64,000 nucleotides of DNA, taken from assembly GCA_011316305.1 (NCBI GenBank), contig SAUG01000035.1, forward strand, positions 310,001 to 374,000, in the 5' to 3' direction. A program made the translations under genes and the position numbers. Shown piece after piece: positions 10,932 to 21,844 of this stretch. The notes under the pieces are model-generated. The model was not told the origin of the DNA. It saw only the letters and a program-made list of their open reading frames with translations, and searched no databases. Each line of letters starts with the position of its first letter. The first letter of the stretch is position 1. The DNA comes from Rusavskia elegans. Taxonomy: Eukaryota; Ascomycota; Lecanoromycetes; Teloschistales; Teloschistaceae.

Positions 10932-11989
10932 TATTTGATAATATATTTATTTAATATATTATTTAGTTTTCTACTAGCTATTTTCGACAGTAACGAAATT
11001 AAACGAATTCTAAAAATTGAAAAAAGATTTAATATTATACGAGCGAAAATAATAAACGATTAAATTATTATAAATATTAATCAAATCGTTATCATCTCTA
11101 CTATACTATAGTATATCAATTTTTTAAAATAAAATTCTAATTTTACTTTGTTTATAATTAAATATTGATTTATAAAACTCTATAAAAAATATATTATTTG
11201 ATAATTGAAATAATTTTACGTGATATATTATTAATTGTCGTTTTTTTTTATTAAATTAAAATCTATAGCGATTTTTTTATACGTTTTATATTTTCGTTTT
11301 TCTAATATAATATTGCGGTATTAAATAACGATTAGACGATAACGTATAATTTATTACCGACGTTAAACAATTTAAAACTATTTTGCTTGTCCGTATCTCA
11401 TATAGAATTCGTTGGTACAACGGATTTTCGATACTTTTTAAAATTAAAACGATATTAGAATTTCGTATTTTAGAAGCCAACGTCTGTTTCTGAACAAGAA
11501 ATTAATATTTAATTGACGTTAAATTCGACGAAAACGACTGGTTTTTAGTAAATCGACGTAAACGTTTCTTTGAATGTTAGTCTATAGAAGCTGAATGTTA
11601 ACTTCCGAGTTTAATAAAAAATTTAATCTTAGCGAACTAGCCTTTTCTATTCAATCATCTATTAACATTCGGTCAATATTTGGTAAAACGTAACGTTTTG
11701 AACGCTTGAGCCCTTCCGACTGTTGCAAGGTCTACTCCTCCCAGTATCTGTCGTCATGGGTTGACGTCTTGATAGTTCAGGGTGGACCCGTATCGGCAGT
11801 TCGTGTACTCAAGAAATCCAACAAAGTAACAAGAACTACACGCTTGATACTGATACTGACGGTTCATACCTAGAAGAACGGAAGAAATCTCCACAAGGCA
11901 GGTATGCTAATAAAGGTCCTAGAGCAGATACCGTATATGCCATAGGCCTTGTAGGACAGGATGGGGACCTAACGCGCCTTTTCAAAACG

Positions 11990-13870
11990 ATGCCCTTTCT
12001 AAGTGAACCTTCGCAATCTCCATCTAAAGAGTGGCAATGTCGTCCCAGATTGAACAGGTCATGCACCTTGGATCAACAGCAGTACAGCAGCAATACCAAT
12101 CTTTGGAATCCGTATGCTCGGCCTGTCCTGTATTGCTTGAGCGAAACGGTTCACGAAGAGTGTCAATTGAACTTTAACCATCAATTTGCCATACTGGTCA
12201 TCGTTGCAAATCTAGCCCAGGCTGCGTGCATGCTGTTGACCGTATGGCGCCACAAATGGTCCGTATTAGTCACCCTAGGAGACGCTATCCAGTCGTTCTT
12301 GGATCGACCAGACCATACTACCCGTGATATTTGTATCTACTCGACAGCTATGATTCGACTCCTATTTGAGTGGCAGCCCGGCAACGCATCTTGCCCAGAG
12401 TTGTCAGGATTGTTCCAACTAACACTCAGAATTACGCCACAGAAATTCCTGAGTGATCCAAGATGCAAGCAATGGCGGCCGAGAAAACGACGCTGGAGTA
12501 GCGCCGTGCCGATACCACGGTGGTTGCTATGCAGTCTACTGTACGTTCACGAGTATACTTTGCAATGAATCCTATGTTCACAAGCTAATCCATCTCCATG
12601 AAGATACGTAATTTGTCTCGTCCTCTCTAGGACGTTTTAATTCTGGGGACTTTGTGGTCGCTCTCCTACATGGACTACCTTACGCCATTTGGGCATTGGC
12701 AGTCCTATTCGTAACAACGTGGTTTCAATGGATTATTCGCTGCTTACCACTGTCCTCACCGCCAACCTACCTCAGGCCATCCTCTGCTACGTCTACTTTT
12801 TTTTTCAATTCTCTATACACGTGTATGGTCGCTGGTCATGAATGGACTCATTGTGCTACCAAACGCAAGACATTGCGAGTATCCTCTCTGGTAGGCGCAC
12901 AGCGAAGCACTTACTGGCTTCAACTTCCATACCGTATTCCATACCATTAGTAGTATCGTCGTGTCTACTATAATGGTTCGCAGCTCAAAGCCTCTTCTTG
13001 GTCAAGATTAACGTCCTCGAACGCAATGGGAACACCAGATCGATCCAAGCCGACAAAACGATCCTGACTTGCGGATACTCGCCAAGCGCTATTGTTCTAG
13101 CCATCGTTCACTGTTGGGACTTGACTGCACCAAAAACGGGGGCCCCACACGGTCAGGATGTTGGTGGGTTATTTGTAGGCTCACACACCCCCTCAGCTTG
13201 ACAGCCGAGAGTAATGCTGGATGTTGAGCTGGAGTAGCTGGTCGTAACTGACTCCGTTTTATAACCACTAGGGTATTGTAATACGATGCTGACACCCGCT
13301 CCTACAGGCCCTGTAGACCTATAACGCGGTGCAGCGGGTTATATAACCGCTAGGGTCTTGTAACGCAGGTTCTGGCGTCGCTTGGCGTCGCCGACCTTTG
13401 GATTTGCCTCCTATGCGGAGGCTTAAGTCGAGTCAATAATTTGCTGCGGAGACTAGCGAAATCCGGGCTTATAACTGACTGCACCAAAAACGGGGGCCCC
13501 ATACGGTCAGGATGTTGGTGGGTTATTTGTAGGCTCACAGGACTCTTATCATGCTGGGAGCTGTACTGCTGGGCCTGCGAACGTACACTCCTGAGATGCC
13601 GCTAGCTGCGACCTGCAATGCAGCTATCAGTGCGGCATGCCATCGTCCGGCTAACGATACGGATGCTGCCGTTCTCCCTCTTCAATGAGGCGTCATCAGC
13701 ACAAAGGATGGAGTCGGACATTGCTGCTTCAGTAGCAAGTTGGTTGGACCTCTTGTACCCGAACGAATGTATACATGACGGGGCAATGGCACGTTGGCTG
13801 CGAGTTCGACTTCAGTTCATATCTTGACTCTGCTAATCGACACGGCGGTGTACGGGACACGGCTGTACTA
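11990..13870 (+). pseudogene. DUF6536-family fungal membrane protein gene, decayed and interrupted
   Basis: Blocks typical of the fungal DUF6536 multi-pass membrane proteins appear in order but in changing frames: YCLSETVHEECQL, LVTLGDAIQSFLDRPD, KQWRPRKRRW (11990-12568); an NLPQAIL block followed by SLYTCMVAGHEWT, KRKTLRVSS, GAQRSTYWLQLPYR (12630-12935); QSLFLVKINVLERNG and TCGYSPSAIVLAI (12980-13110); then LGAVLLGLRTY, MPLAATCNAAISAACHRP and VGHCCFSS (13550-13740). Breaks include a frameshift in a run of nine T at 12797-12805, another near 12933, TAA at 12971-12973, TGA at 13686-13688 where the family usually has Trp, and a 418 bp insertion at 13122-13539. The usual N-terminal membrane segment is missing. 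Function of the family is not known to me. Confidence 0.8.
13122..13539. mobile_element. 418 bp miniature LTR element (TRIM/SMART-like)
   Basis: Two 64 bp direct repeats, 13122-13185 and 13476-13539, both begin TGACTGCACC and end GGCTCACA (TG...CA) and differ at one position by a C/T transition. The five bases GGACT lie immediately outside both ends (13117-13121 and 13540-13544). Terminal direct repeats with TG/CA ends and a 5 bp duplication are the hallmarks of LTR elements; the size fits miniature non-coding forms. The 290 bp interior has no ORF and I could not identify a primer-binding site or purine tract. It lies inside the DUF6536 relic, whose reading continues on the far side. Confidence 0.85.
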
Positions 13871-13895
13871 GAGGATATACCGCCGGTGTCGCTTA

Positions 13896-14378
13896 CCCCA
13901 GGGGAAATAAAGAGTGATAAAACGGAAGCTAAGTTCGGGACCCTATCTAAAACTTCGGACTACTATATTAAGAATCAACCCTACTAAACTTAATAACTAC
14001 CGGTCGGAATAGTAAAAAATATATATAATAGAGTTACTATAATATTAAGACTATAATATTTAAGTTTTACTAAGTTTAGCTAAGGTCTAGATAAATTATA
14101 AAGGTTTTAATCTTCTAGTAGTAGCTAGTAGGACTATAGGAGCCCTTTACAGCAGGTTTTACTACGACTTTTTAAATACTAATAATAAGATCTATAGAGT
14201 TCCTATTAGCTTATATATATCGAGTATATAAGTCTATAAATCTATTACGAGCTTTATAAGATCTTATATCCAGGAGTCGTTAAGTAATATTCCTGTAAAC
14301 TTTTGAGGCTGGAGGGATCGAAATTTAGAAGGGTCCCCAGATTAGCTTCCGTTTTATCACTCTTTATTTCCCCTGGGG
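13896..14378. mobile_element. 483 bp Tc1/mariner-type MITE
   Basis: The first 37 bases, beginning CCCCAGGGGAAATAAAGAG, are exactly repeated in inverse orientation at the right end (14342-14378), and similarity continues to about 60 bases. A TA dinucleotide flanks each side (13894-13895 and 14379-14380), as for Tc1/mariner insertions. The interior (about 13960-14290) is AT-rich and poor in CA/TG, whereas the inverted repeats look unmutated. No transposase is encoded. Confidence 0.85.
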
Positions 14379-14380
14379 TA

Positions 14381-14615
14381 TCTCCAGAAGAGCCTCCGGT
14401 TCGCCTAAACAAGGATTTTGGAGGACTTAACAATAGCAGTGGTGTCGCTTGGTCCAACCGTTTTTCATAAGAGTCGGCTCGCTTATCGCCTATGCAGCTC
14501 ATCCGCAATGAAGCATTAATAAATATGGCCGAAGCGTTGAACATGGTTGAAGTTCATTTTCTCATCGTCGTTCAACAGAGTCGGACCCGTTCATCGTCAC
14601 AGGGACCGCGCAAAA
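14381..14615. other. short spacer after the MITE
   Basis: About 230 bases of normal composition between the MITE and the next candidate start codon. It may contain the promoter of the following ORF. No other signal seen. Confidence 0.3.
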
Positions 14616-15300
14616 ATGGTATTTTGGAGGTTCCTCGTCCGATTAGGCATCATATTCCTTTACTTCGCAGAGTTCTCAAGCACAAACCCCATAAAGACGC
14701 CCGTCAGTCTCAACAAGGACCTGACATTACCTCAATGTCGAAGACTGTAAGAGAAGAATTACCGCTCAGATCCTCCCCTCATTCCCCAATGTCATCTCCA
14801 ACATCCACTCACACATCCCCAGGCTCAATCTCCACGCATGGCCCGATACCCTGGAAAACCACACCTCCTCCTCCGCCCTCACACCCCGTGACATCGAACC
14901 ACATACCTTCACCATCCGCGACCGAGATCCCGAAGTCGTTGTCGGCTTCTTCTACTGCCCAGAGCTCCTCATCCCTCAAGCAGCCTTAACGCGGACTCTT
15001 TACGCCTCCCTCCGAGCCATCAGCCACCGTGCCACCAGCGAAGGCTACTACACCTTACTCGGACGGCCTTTTGCAAGCCAAGAGGAGCGAGGAGTCAACT
15101 GCATGATCACCTTCAGTCCCAGCGACTCCGGGGGGCGAGTAAGCGTGGGAGCGGTCGCAGACGTTTTGGTGTTTTTGAGGCGGTGGATGGTGCGGCAGCA
15201 GCATTACGGGGCTGTGACTTTCGCTGTGTATGTGAATGACAATAAGGTGAGTACGGGGCTGGTCTCGCCGAGGGTTGATCCGGTGTTGTTGCAGTCGTAA
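14616..15300 (+). CDS. unrecognised secreted-type protein, possible frameshift
   Basis: The ATG at 14616 opens a hydrophobic N-terminus (MVFWRFLVRLGIIFLYFAEF), likely a signal peptide, followed by TNPIKTPVSLNKDLTLPQ. From about 14737 the coding signal moves to the next frame and runs to TAA at 15298-15300: CKRRITAQILPSFPNVIS, RDPEVVVGFFYCPELLIPQA, ALTRTLYASLRAISHR and GRVSVGAVADVLVFLRRW. The last part reads like a real folded domain with no internal stop. No intron fits the shift, so a one-base indel in 14725-14745 is likely, either a true mutation or a sequence error. I do not recognise the family. Confidence 0.5.
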
Positions 15301-16878
15301 CAGCATTAATTGTTGTTCTTTTTGGTTGGTTGGAGAGCTTTTTCGGGGGCATGCATGATTGGTCTTGTTGCTTAATAGCATCCCATGAACGAGCCAACAA
15401 TGCGGCCTGAAATTTTGTTTCGATTCGAGATCATCACGGACCACTACCACCACTCCTTCGTCCCCTCGTCACAGGGTCCCTCCACCCCTTTTCCAGGTTC
15501 CCCGCCCGTACCCAAGGATTCCGTTCCATTGATGTCAAGATGGCCAAAGATACCATAATCCATAATCCGACCAATGTTCTCTTGAGGTTCCTCAAAGCTA
15601 TCCCACACGAACTTTTCGTGAACCAAGGCACACTTATCATTTTCGCACACTTGTACTTGTCGTACGGGAAGTTATCAGGAGGTGTGATACCCGCGATCTG
15701 GAACTCCATCTAATATCCAGACACCCTTACATTCCCTGGCCCCTCCGCCTCTAATGTCCTCATCAAGGACGCTTGGAATAAAAAGGGGTTTGCACTTACT
15801 CTGGCAAAAAGTCAACGCGTTATATCCCTAAGTCAGTATCCCTCAACCCTCAACATCTCCTCACTTTTAGCACGCCACCGACTCCGCCAGCATCGCAACG
15901 CGAGACCGATCATCTATCAATGGCCTAGGAACGAGTGGAGAAGAGGGGCTCGTATTGCTCATAATGTGATCACTTTTTCGACGAAGGCGAGGCATACCGC
16001 ATGAAGTAGCCATCCATCCTAAGTCCAGTTTTTCCGCCTAGAGCTAAAATGAAGCAGTGATCTGGAAAGCTGCAAGATACAAACACGAAGCCGTCAGGCC
16101 GATTTCCTTTCAAAATCATAGCTTATATAGCCACGACGCAATTCGATGATTTTCTTCTTCTCTTCTTCCTTCCTTCCTTTCTTTCTTTCACTCTGAGATA
16201 GCTCGACACAATAGAATCCAGGCTACTGGTATACGTATCTCAAGGCAGTTTTCTTTTCGGATAATTCCTCGATACCGGAACACTTTGCACAGGTACCAGT
16301 CTCGGCACCCGTGTAGTCCTTACCCAATCTTGGCACAAGTTGCAAAGATATAGCCAACCATCTGCTGTCGCGAAGCCTATGGCCAACGCCGATTTATAAA
16401 AAAAGCCATCGCTTACCGCTCGTACTTTCCACATATCGATAGGATACCAAAACCACGGCTCACCATTTTCGGTTGTACATGTACAGAATACACACACAAA
16501 CGCTCGCCCGAACGCAACTTTGAAAAATTAATCGTATGCGAGGCCCTAGAAGACTGTGGTCAAGTGAGTAGGTGTCGTATTCTTCTGATTATACGTAGAG
16601 AGACCTTGAGAATGGTTGTTAGAAAGAGCAGGTATACTGTGAAGATAAAATCCTCCTTCAATTGGCTTTCTCAACCATAGGTACTATTAGATATCCAATA
16701 TATCATTGAGACTTTACCCACTTCAATAACCTCGTAATAAAATTCCCCACCCCTCCACCCGTAAGCGTATGCACACAAGTGGCAATAACATCACACACCC
16801 ATCGCACATGACAACCAAATCCCACCCAAGAAAAACAAGGAAATATATAGCATTATTACATTCTTGTACGATCGACAA
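15301..16878. other. intergenic region with a possible small minus-strand ORF
   Basis: About 1.6 kb. On the minus strand 15709-15444 two overlapping frames give MEFQIAGITPPDNFPYDKYK and then CENDKCALVHEKFVWDSFEE...CDEGTKEWW, ending TAG at 15444. This could be one small acidic protein with a one-base frameshift, or an exon preceded by an acceptor ATTAG just before the ATG. I do not recognise it and give it low weight. A pyrimidine-rich tract lies at 16150-16190. Nothing else is supported. Confidence 0.3.
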
Positions 16879-16999
16879 GATCCCGTGGCGCAGCGGTCAG
16901 CGCGCCGTTCTTATATTAATTCTTTGGAATTGGTATGGTCTAATCCATCGATCGCTTTAGGAGATGCGGATGTCGCGAGTTCGATCCTCGCCGGGATCA
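16879..16999 (+). tRNA. tRNA-Ile(UAU) with a 48 nt intron
   Basis: Acceptor stem GATCCCG/CGGGATC with discriminator A at 16999, D stem GCGC/GCGC, T arm GCGAG-TTCGATC-CTCGC all pair perfectly. The anticodon loop reads CT-TAT-A, giving UAU, which decodes AUA isoleucine codons. The intron is 16916-16963, directly 3' of the base after the anticodon, the standard position. Anticodon stem CCGTT/TGCGG has one T-T apposition next to the loop. The A box (TGGCGCAGCGG) and B box (AGTTCGATCC) are intact. The layout, including CTTATA before the intron and ATGC after it, is that of eukaryotic intron-bearing tRNA-Ile(UAU). Confidence 0.93.
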
Positions 17000-17392
17000 T
17001 TTTTGGCCTTAGCTTTTTGATCGCTTTATGTTTTTGAGTGGGGAAGGGGGGATAAGTCATCATTGAAGGCTCGCACGGGGTTGACTGTGTTGTGGTTGGA
17101 GACTGGAGAGAGATGGTGATGGGTGGTGGAGCGGGGTTGATGATATTCGTATTCAATGAGTGAGGAGAATGGATATTATTAAATGGGGTTCGCATTGTTT
17201 GAATAGTAGTAGTGTTCGTGACAAGACTCTACCTCACAAGCTCTTCGTAAAGTTGCCAGCTTGCTTTAAGTCATCGCCATCTACGCTTTCGAATCTGGCC
17301 CCGCCAACCCCAAAAGCTCTGCCACGGCATTGAACGCTCAGGCCTAAAGTTTTCGAAGATAATCGACCCCGTCGCTCATAAATAATACTCCA
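17000..17392. other. spacer between tRNA and swa2 3' end
   Basis: About 390 bases. A T-rich run directly after the tRNA (17000-17005) is a plausible polymerase III terminator. The rest should contain the swa2 3' UTR. No ORF is supported. Confidence 0.45.
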
Positions 17393-20234
17393 TCACAATC
17401 CGTTCTCCTTCTTAAACCCATCCCACGCTTCATTCAGCGTCGCGAAGACTGCCGCACTGATCATCCTCTGCTCCGTCGTCGCTGTCGTTGGCAACTGCAC
17501 CCCTTTATTAGCACTTCCAATCTTCAACCCCTTTCAGTGCAATGCAATAGTGGCATACCTTATCAGGATGCACTTTCCCAATCCCCTTCATATACACCAC
17601 CTTGACCTTGCCCGCCAGGATCAACTCACCCATACCGACCTTCTTCCATCCACTGCCTTCCCACAATACCGTATCCAGACTGGCTAGCAGCGCTCGCAAG
17701 TTCCCTTCCTTGCCGTTCCGCCATCGACCGACACGTTCGCTGACTTTATCCGAGAGGGCGAACCTCTCGTCATCAAGACGTTCAGCTTCGACGTTGGCGG
17801 CGCGCAAACGGGTGACTGCTTCTGCTGAGTCTGCACCGAGTGCTGTCATGAATGCAGACGTGCCGGACAGGTCATCCAGGGCCGAAGTTTTAGGTCTGGG
17901 TTTGGGGGGAGGTTTTTTGGGAACCGTTGGCCTCGGACTAGTGCTGGATGAGTTCTGTATTTCAGGACCCTTAACGACTTTATCGCATCGGTTCCTCCCT
18001 GCAATACTCGTGGCACCACCAACACCGGCCTCGACGCAAGTCTTCCACGCAACCCCAGCGTCTACCCAACGTTCGAGTTGCTCCAGAGCTTCGGCTTGGC
18101 GCGTCATTGCTTTGCCCCAGTAGGTGAACATGTCTTTGTTGCCTTCCTCGCCAAGGTCGATTGTCTCGCCGACACCGCGAGTAGGGCCGATGATATCGAG
18201 GGCAGTATTGCTGTCCGCAATGCAATTCTTGGGGCTGCCTGTCTTGAGATGGGAAAGCGCTCGGTTGGTCAGAAGCGGCACTAACAGTGGATGGGTGGGA
18301 GGGAGAGGCGCGAGCGCGGAACTGTAGTGAGTGGCAGCCTCGGAATAGTCACCGCGTTTGAAGGATGCTGTGCCAGCCCGGCGAGAGGTATGAGAACTTC
18401 GAAGGGCGGACGGCGATATTGGTGGTATGTTCCTTTTCGGCACTCGTGGCGATGGTGGAGGTATTGCTTTGTCAGGTTGTCGTGGTATCGATGTTACAAG
18501 TCGTTGTGTCGATGGTTGCGAAGATGGCTTGGGGATGGCAGGTACAGCTGAAGGCTTGGGTGGTACCTCCGAGGCTCCGAACAGGAGATCTGGTTCAGAG
18601 GCCGGTGGCTTTGGCGTGGTCTTCTTCCGGCGTGCTGGGCTGATGTAAGCTTCAGCCGTCTGCTCTTCAACTAACTGTCTGCTTGGTCTGCTTCCTGCAT
18701 TTTGAGTCACTGGCGGCGTTTGTTGCTTCAAGAAACGGGGCCGGTGGAGATCTTGTTGCGAGGAAGAAGGTGATGTGTATTGGTGTGACCCATCCGAGTT
18801 CGTCTCAGGCATCGATCGTGATGGGTTGCGCGGTGGTGGTCGTGCATCGGTACATTCGAGCATAAGGGCTTCGTCTGTCACATCGGGAATCGGTGCAGCA
18901 ACATCTCCACTACCAGGCCTTTGGCGAATACGACCGTCAACGGCACTACCTTGGGATGTACGAGAGGTTTGCTTCGCTTTGTTGGCACGCAAATCACGTT
19001 CTCTCATCCATTTGGGCTGACTTGAATCACTATCCGAGTTGATTTCGGCAACGGCTTGGTTCAGCTTCTTCGTTCCAGTCTTCCAGATGGAATTTGCGGT
19101 CTTGAGGAGGTTGGTTCCAAGCTCGGCCGCTATTTTTGATGGATTCTCTCCATTCATCGGTGATCTGCTGTTTTGCCGCTGCTGACCAGCTCCTCCTTGT
19201 GATGGGTCTCTCATCCATGCCGGTTGGGCGCTTTCGTTGGCTGGACTTCGCCTGCGTGGCGGACTCATCCGAGATTGACGTGACTGCGACCGTTCGATTG
19301 GCACTTCTCCCACGCGAGATCGTTTTGTCGACTCTTGGTGCGCTTGGTTAAGCAGCCAGCCCACCGCTGATTGAACGTCCGCGCCAGTGTCTGTTATTTC
19401 CAGGGCCCGCTTTGACTTTTCCACATCGAAGCCCATATCTACCAGCTCGGCGAGCGCTTGGTCTGCCTTATTTGCTGTAATCGGTGTAGGTAGTTGTGGC
19501 TGTGGCTCTGGTTGAGCGAATTCGGATACAGGACGACCCAGCAAGCCGAGTATATCGTCGTCATCGGCCACAGAGGTGTGTACATTGCCAAGGGTTGAGG
19601 AAGCCACTTGTTTCGATTTGCTGTAGGACGCACGTGTGTTGTCTTCTAATGTAATCCGATGCTCTTCAGCCTCCGAGTCAGGAGCCGCAGTACCGAAGCC
19701 GGATAGCAAGTCATTCTCTTGCGATGGAGGCTGCATAGGACGCTTCGGGCGCATATCGATGCCAGCATATGGCTTGTTGAGAGCCTTTGATATGACATGG
19801 CCACCATAGTCTGCGGTAGCGGCGTATGGTGGTGGTGAGGTAATTGGATTAGGTGTCGATGTGCCGCTGCCTAGCTTCTCCCAGAACTCCTCATCTTGTT
19901 GACCGGATTGTGAAGCGTTGTTGCCCTGGTATTGTCTTGTCCGCTCTTCTTGTAACCTTTTCTGCTGCTCCTGAAGCGATAGAGTCGTGTTTCCATTGGC
20001 TGCGCTGAAGGACACCAAATTGGCGAAGCTGTCGTTGGCTGGGGTTGAAGTATTGCTCCTTGCTATCCCAGAAGGCGGAGCTTGGGTCTGCTGTGGAGCT
20101 GGGAAGGGGCTTGATCTCCCTGATATAGGTGGCGTGGGTCTTAAAGTGGGATATGATGGGCCTTGATTAAACGAAGGTGCTTTTGGTTTGTCCGGACCTG
20201 ACGAGGTCCAATTGAGGCCAGACAGATCGTCCAT
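17393..20234 (-). CDS. swa2: Swa2-like auxilin (UBA, TPR and J domains)
   Basis: Cytosolic J-domain cofactor that recruits Hsp70 to strip clathrin from vesicles. CDS complement(join(17393..17494,17559..20234)); intron 17495-17558 (GTATGC...GCAG). I start at MDDLSGLNW (20234) because the upstream 24 codons look like untranslated sequence and MDDLSGL opens a typical disordered region. Order: a Pro/Ser/Gln-rich clathrin-adaptor-binding region with FxxL- and DLL-type short motifs, a UBA domain (ALAELVDMGFDVEKSKRALE, about residues 258-298), another disordered stretch, TPR repeats (FKRGDYSEAATHYSSAL, about 630-730), and a C-terminal J domain with VYMKGIGKVHPDK split by the intron just after HPDK and ending LNEAWDGFKKENGL. 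About 925 residues, usual for filamentous fungi. No damage seen. Confidence 0.93.
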
Positions 20235-20387
20235 GGCTTTGCCTAGCACTCGAAATCTCACGCTATAGGAAGTCGAGCTGTACCATAGCAATAGAAACTC
20301 CGGCACCAGGTCATTGATGACATAAAATGAATCATCAAGTTGCTCAGATGATACCTAATGTAAGCAGCGTACGGGCAAACAATCAAT

Positions 20388-20441
20388 GATGCCAAGCTTT
20401 CTGACGATGCCAAGCTTTCTGACGATGCCAAGCTTTCTGAC
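20388..20441. repeat. three perfect 18 bp tandem repeats
   Basis: GATGCCAAGCTTTCTGAC is repeated three times without a mismatch at 20388-20405, 20406-20423 and 20424-20441. It lies about 150 bases upstream of the swa2 start codon, so in its promoter or 5' leader. A multiple of three in length, but no gene is supported across it. Confidence 0.9.
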
Positions 20442-21340
20442 AGGTGCTCGGTCCCGAGGAAGAGCCGAGAACCCCTGGAAATGATTTTCAAAACGGAGCA
20501 TAATGGGTGCGACCAGACGACCTAATAGTACGTAGTGCCGTCAAGTTCATTCACTCGAGACTTCACCTGGTACCTTTGATGACATTCTTACTAAGAATCT
20601 TGCTCGTCAAGGAACTAATTCATTGCCGTTGATAGTACCAAACAGTGCGATTTAGCTTAAGAACTCGACAGCTGCAGACGTCCGTCGCTGAGGCATACAG
20701 AGTACTCCGTAGACTGGAGCACATCACGGAAAGATGTCCACTCCAAACCCCACCCCTGACTACCTCGGCCGTTGCCATCCCCGATCGAATGAAGTTTCAA
20801 ATCTAACATCCGCCAAGCTAAGCTTGATACAGTTCAAATTCCCATCAAGAGCATCAAAATACCAGTGATCCGGAGATTTTATTACCTATGTATCCGCCGT
20901 CGCTGCAGAAATATCCCCCACAGTAGTATATGCATAATCTCCCCTTTCCAATTTTCCGTGAATCCCGTCAATCCCTAATGTCCTCCTTCTACTCACAAGC
21001 CCGCTGTCAGCGTTCACGATGTCCAGTTTCCGGACGCCGGACGCCGGACGGCAGATTGATGGATATAACGGTTGACAGGGAGAATATTGAATAGCCTTGG
21101 TGATAGAATTAATGCGACGTAGCCACGGCGTAGATTAATATATACCGGTAATGAAGATGATACGATACAGACCACGCAATGCGTATATCGGACGCTTGGG
21201 CTTCAAGTTGTGCGTATTCGATTTGGGTGTCTGCCGAAGCATTGACTGCCCCAGGTGACAGGCGACATAGCGTGGCAGCCAGAAGCGATCTGCTGTCTAC
21301 CAGGTCCGTAGTAACAAGCTTCTGATCCCAATCTTCACCC
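20442..21340. other. intergenic region upstream of swa2
   Basis: About 900 bases. It contains a short CCGGACG tandem run at about 21027-21048. Small ORFs on the minus strand (21366-21109) show no protein-like pattern. Nothing else is supported. Confidence 0.4.
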
Positions 21341-21844
21341 TTATATTTGCGGTCGCAGCGGTTCATCGAACAGAAGCTTCAAAGTGACCTCGATAGTAAC
21401 ATCCGATGTAAGATCGAATACTAAAGCTTGATACTCAACGGCAAGCAAGCCTCTTTCCGCAGCCTCGTACATTTTCTCGGCAAAATCTAGCGCGGCATTC
21501 CAAGGTATAGGCGAGCCATTGGTGGTCGCCAGGGTCCAGTCCAGATGACCTAAGCTGAATCCAAAGGTAGAGCTTAGAGAATTCGCTTCTCTTAATAAAT
21601 TCAGGAGGGTCAGGGCGTGATGGTAGAGTGTAAAGATGCCGTAGGGAGCGATGCCGATTGAGTTTGGTACGATTGCATCGAGTGAATTGATGACATATCG
21701 CATGTACCCTCCGCGGCCATAGAAGAAGACTCTGGAATGGAGCATGTGGCGCGGCAGAGAAAGCTCCTTAGCGGTGGTAAGAGCAGCAACGACTCCAAAG
21801 AACCAGGTGAAGGTTAGAATAAACGCATTCACCATGCGAAGCAT
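21341..21844 (-). CDS. unrecognised small secreted or membrane protein
   Basis: About 167 codons from the ATG at 21844 (MLRMVNAF) or 21835 (MVNAF); no ATG lies further upstream in frame. The N-terminus FILTFTWFFGVVAALTTAKE looks like a signal peptide or anchor. The rest is moderately hydrophobic without Cys pairs: YMRYVINSLDAIVPNSIGIA, GIFTLYHHALTLLNLLREAN, ALDFAEKMYEAAERGLLAVE and a C-terminal DLTSDVTIEVTLKLLFDE. No introns are needed. I recognise no family; coding status is inferred from length and protein-like composition. Confidence 0.45.
   Translation of the reverse strand: MLRMVNAFILTFTWFFGVVAALTTAKELSLPRHMLHSRVFFYGRGGYMRYVINSLDAIVPNSIGIAPYGIFTLYHHALTLLNLLREANSLSSTFGFSLGHLDWTLATTNGSPIPWNAALDFAEKMYEAAERGLLAVEYQALVFDLTSDVTIEVTLKLLFDEPLRPQI

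Larger units (their letters stand above)
10031..11690. repeat. AT-rich, RIP-affected block 2
   Basis: CA and TG are scarce and no coding frame is readable. It holds a palindrome at 10182-10253 and a 160 bp MITE at 10772-10931. The remaining parts (10254-10763 and 10940-11690) show no element ends that I can define. GC recovers gradually between about 11600 and 11720. Confidence 0.75.

Noticed and set aside
11286..11480. Minus-strand ORF of 64 codons in AT-rich block 2
   Set aside because: A chance open frame in RIP-affected DNA, low complexity and without start context.
14492..14989. 165-codon plus-strand ORF rich in Pro, Ser and Thr
   Set aside because: Its composition is what the neighbouring frame produces when shifted; the frame ending at 15300 has the protein-like pattern instead.
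17602..19351. Several plus-strand ORFs of 60-173 codons opposite swa2
   Set aside because: They are antisense shadows of a long conserved exon and have no protein-like pattern of their own.
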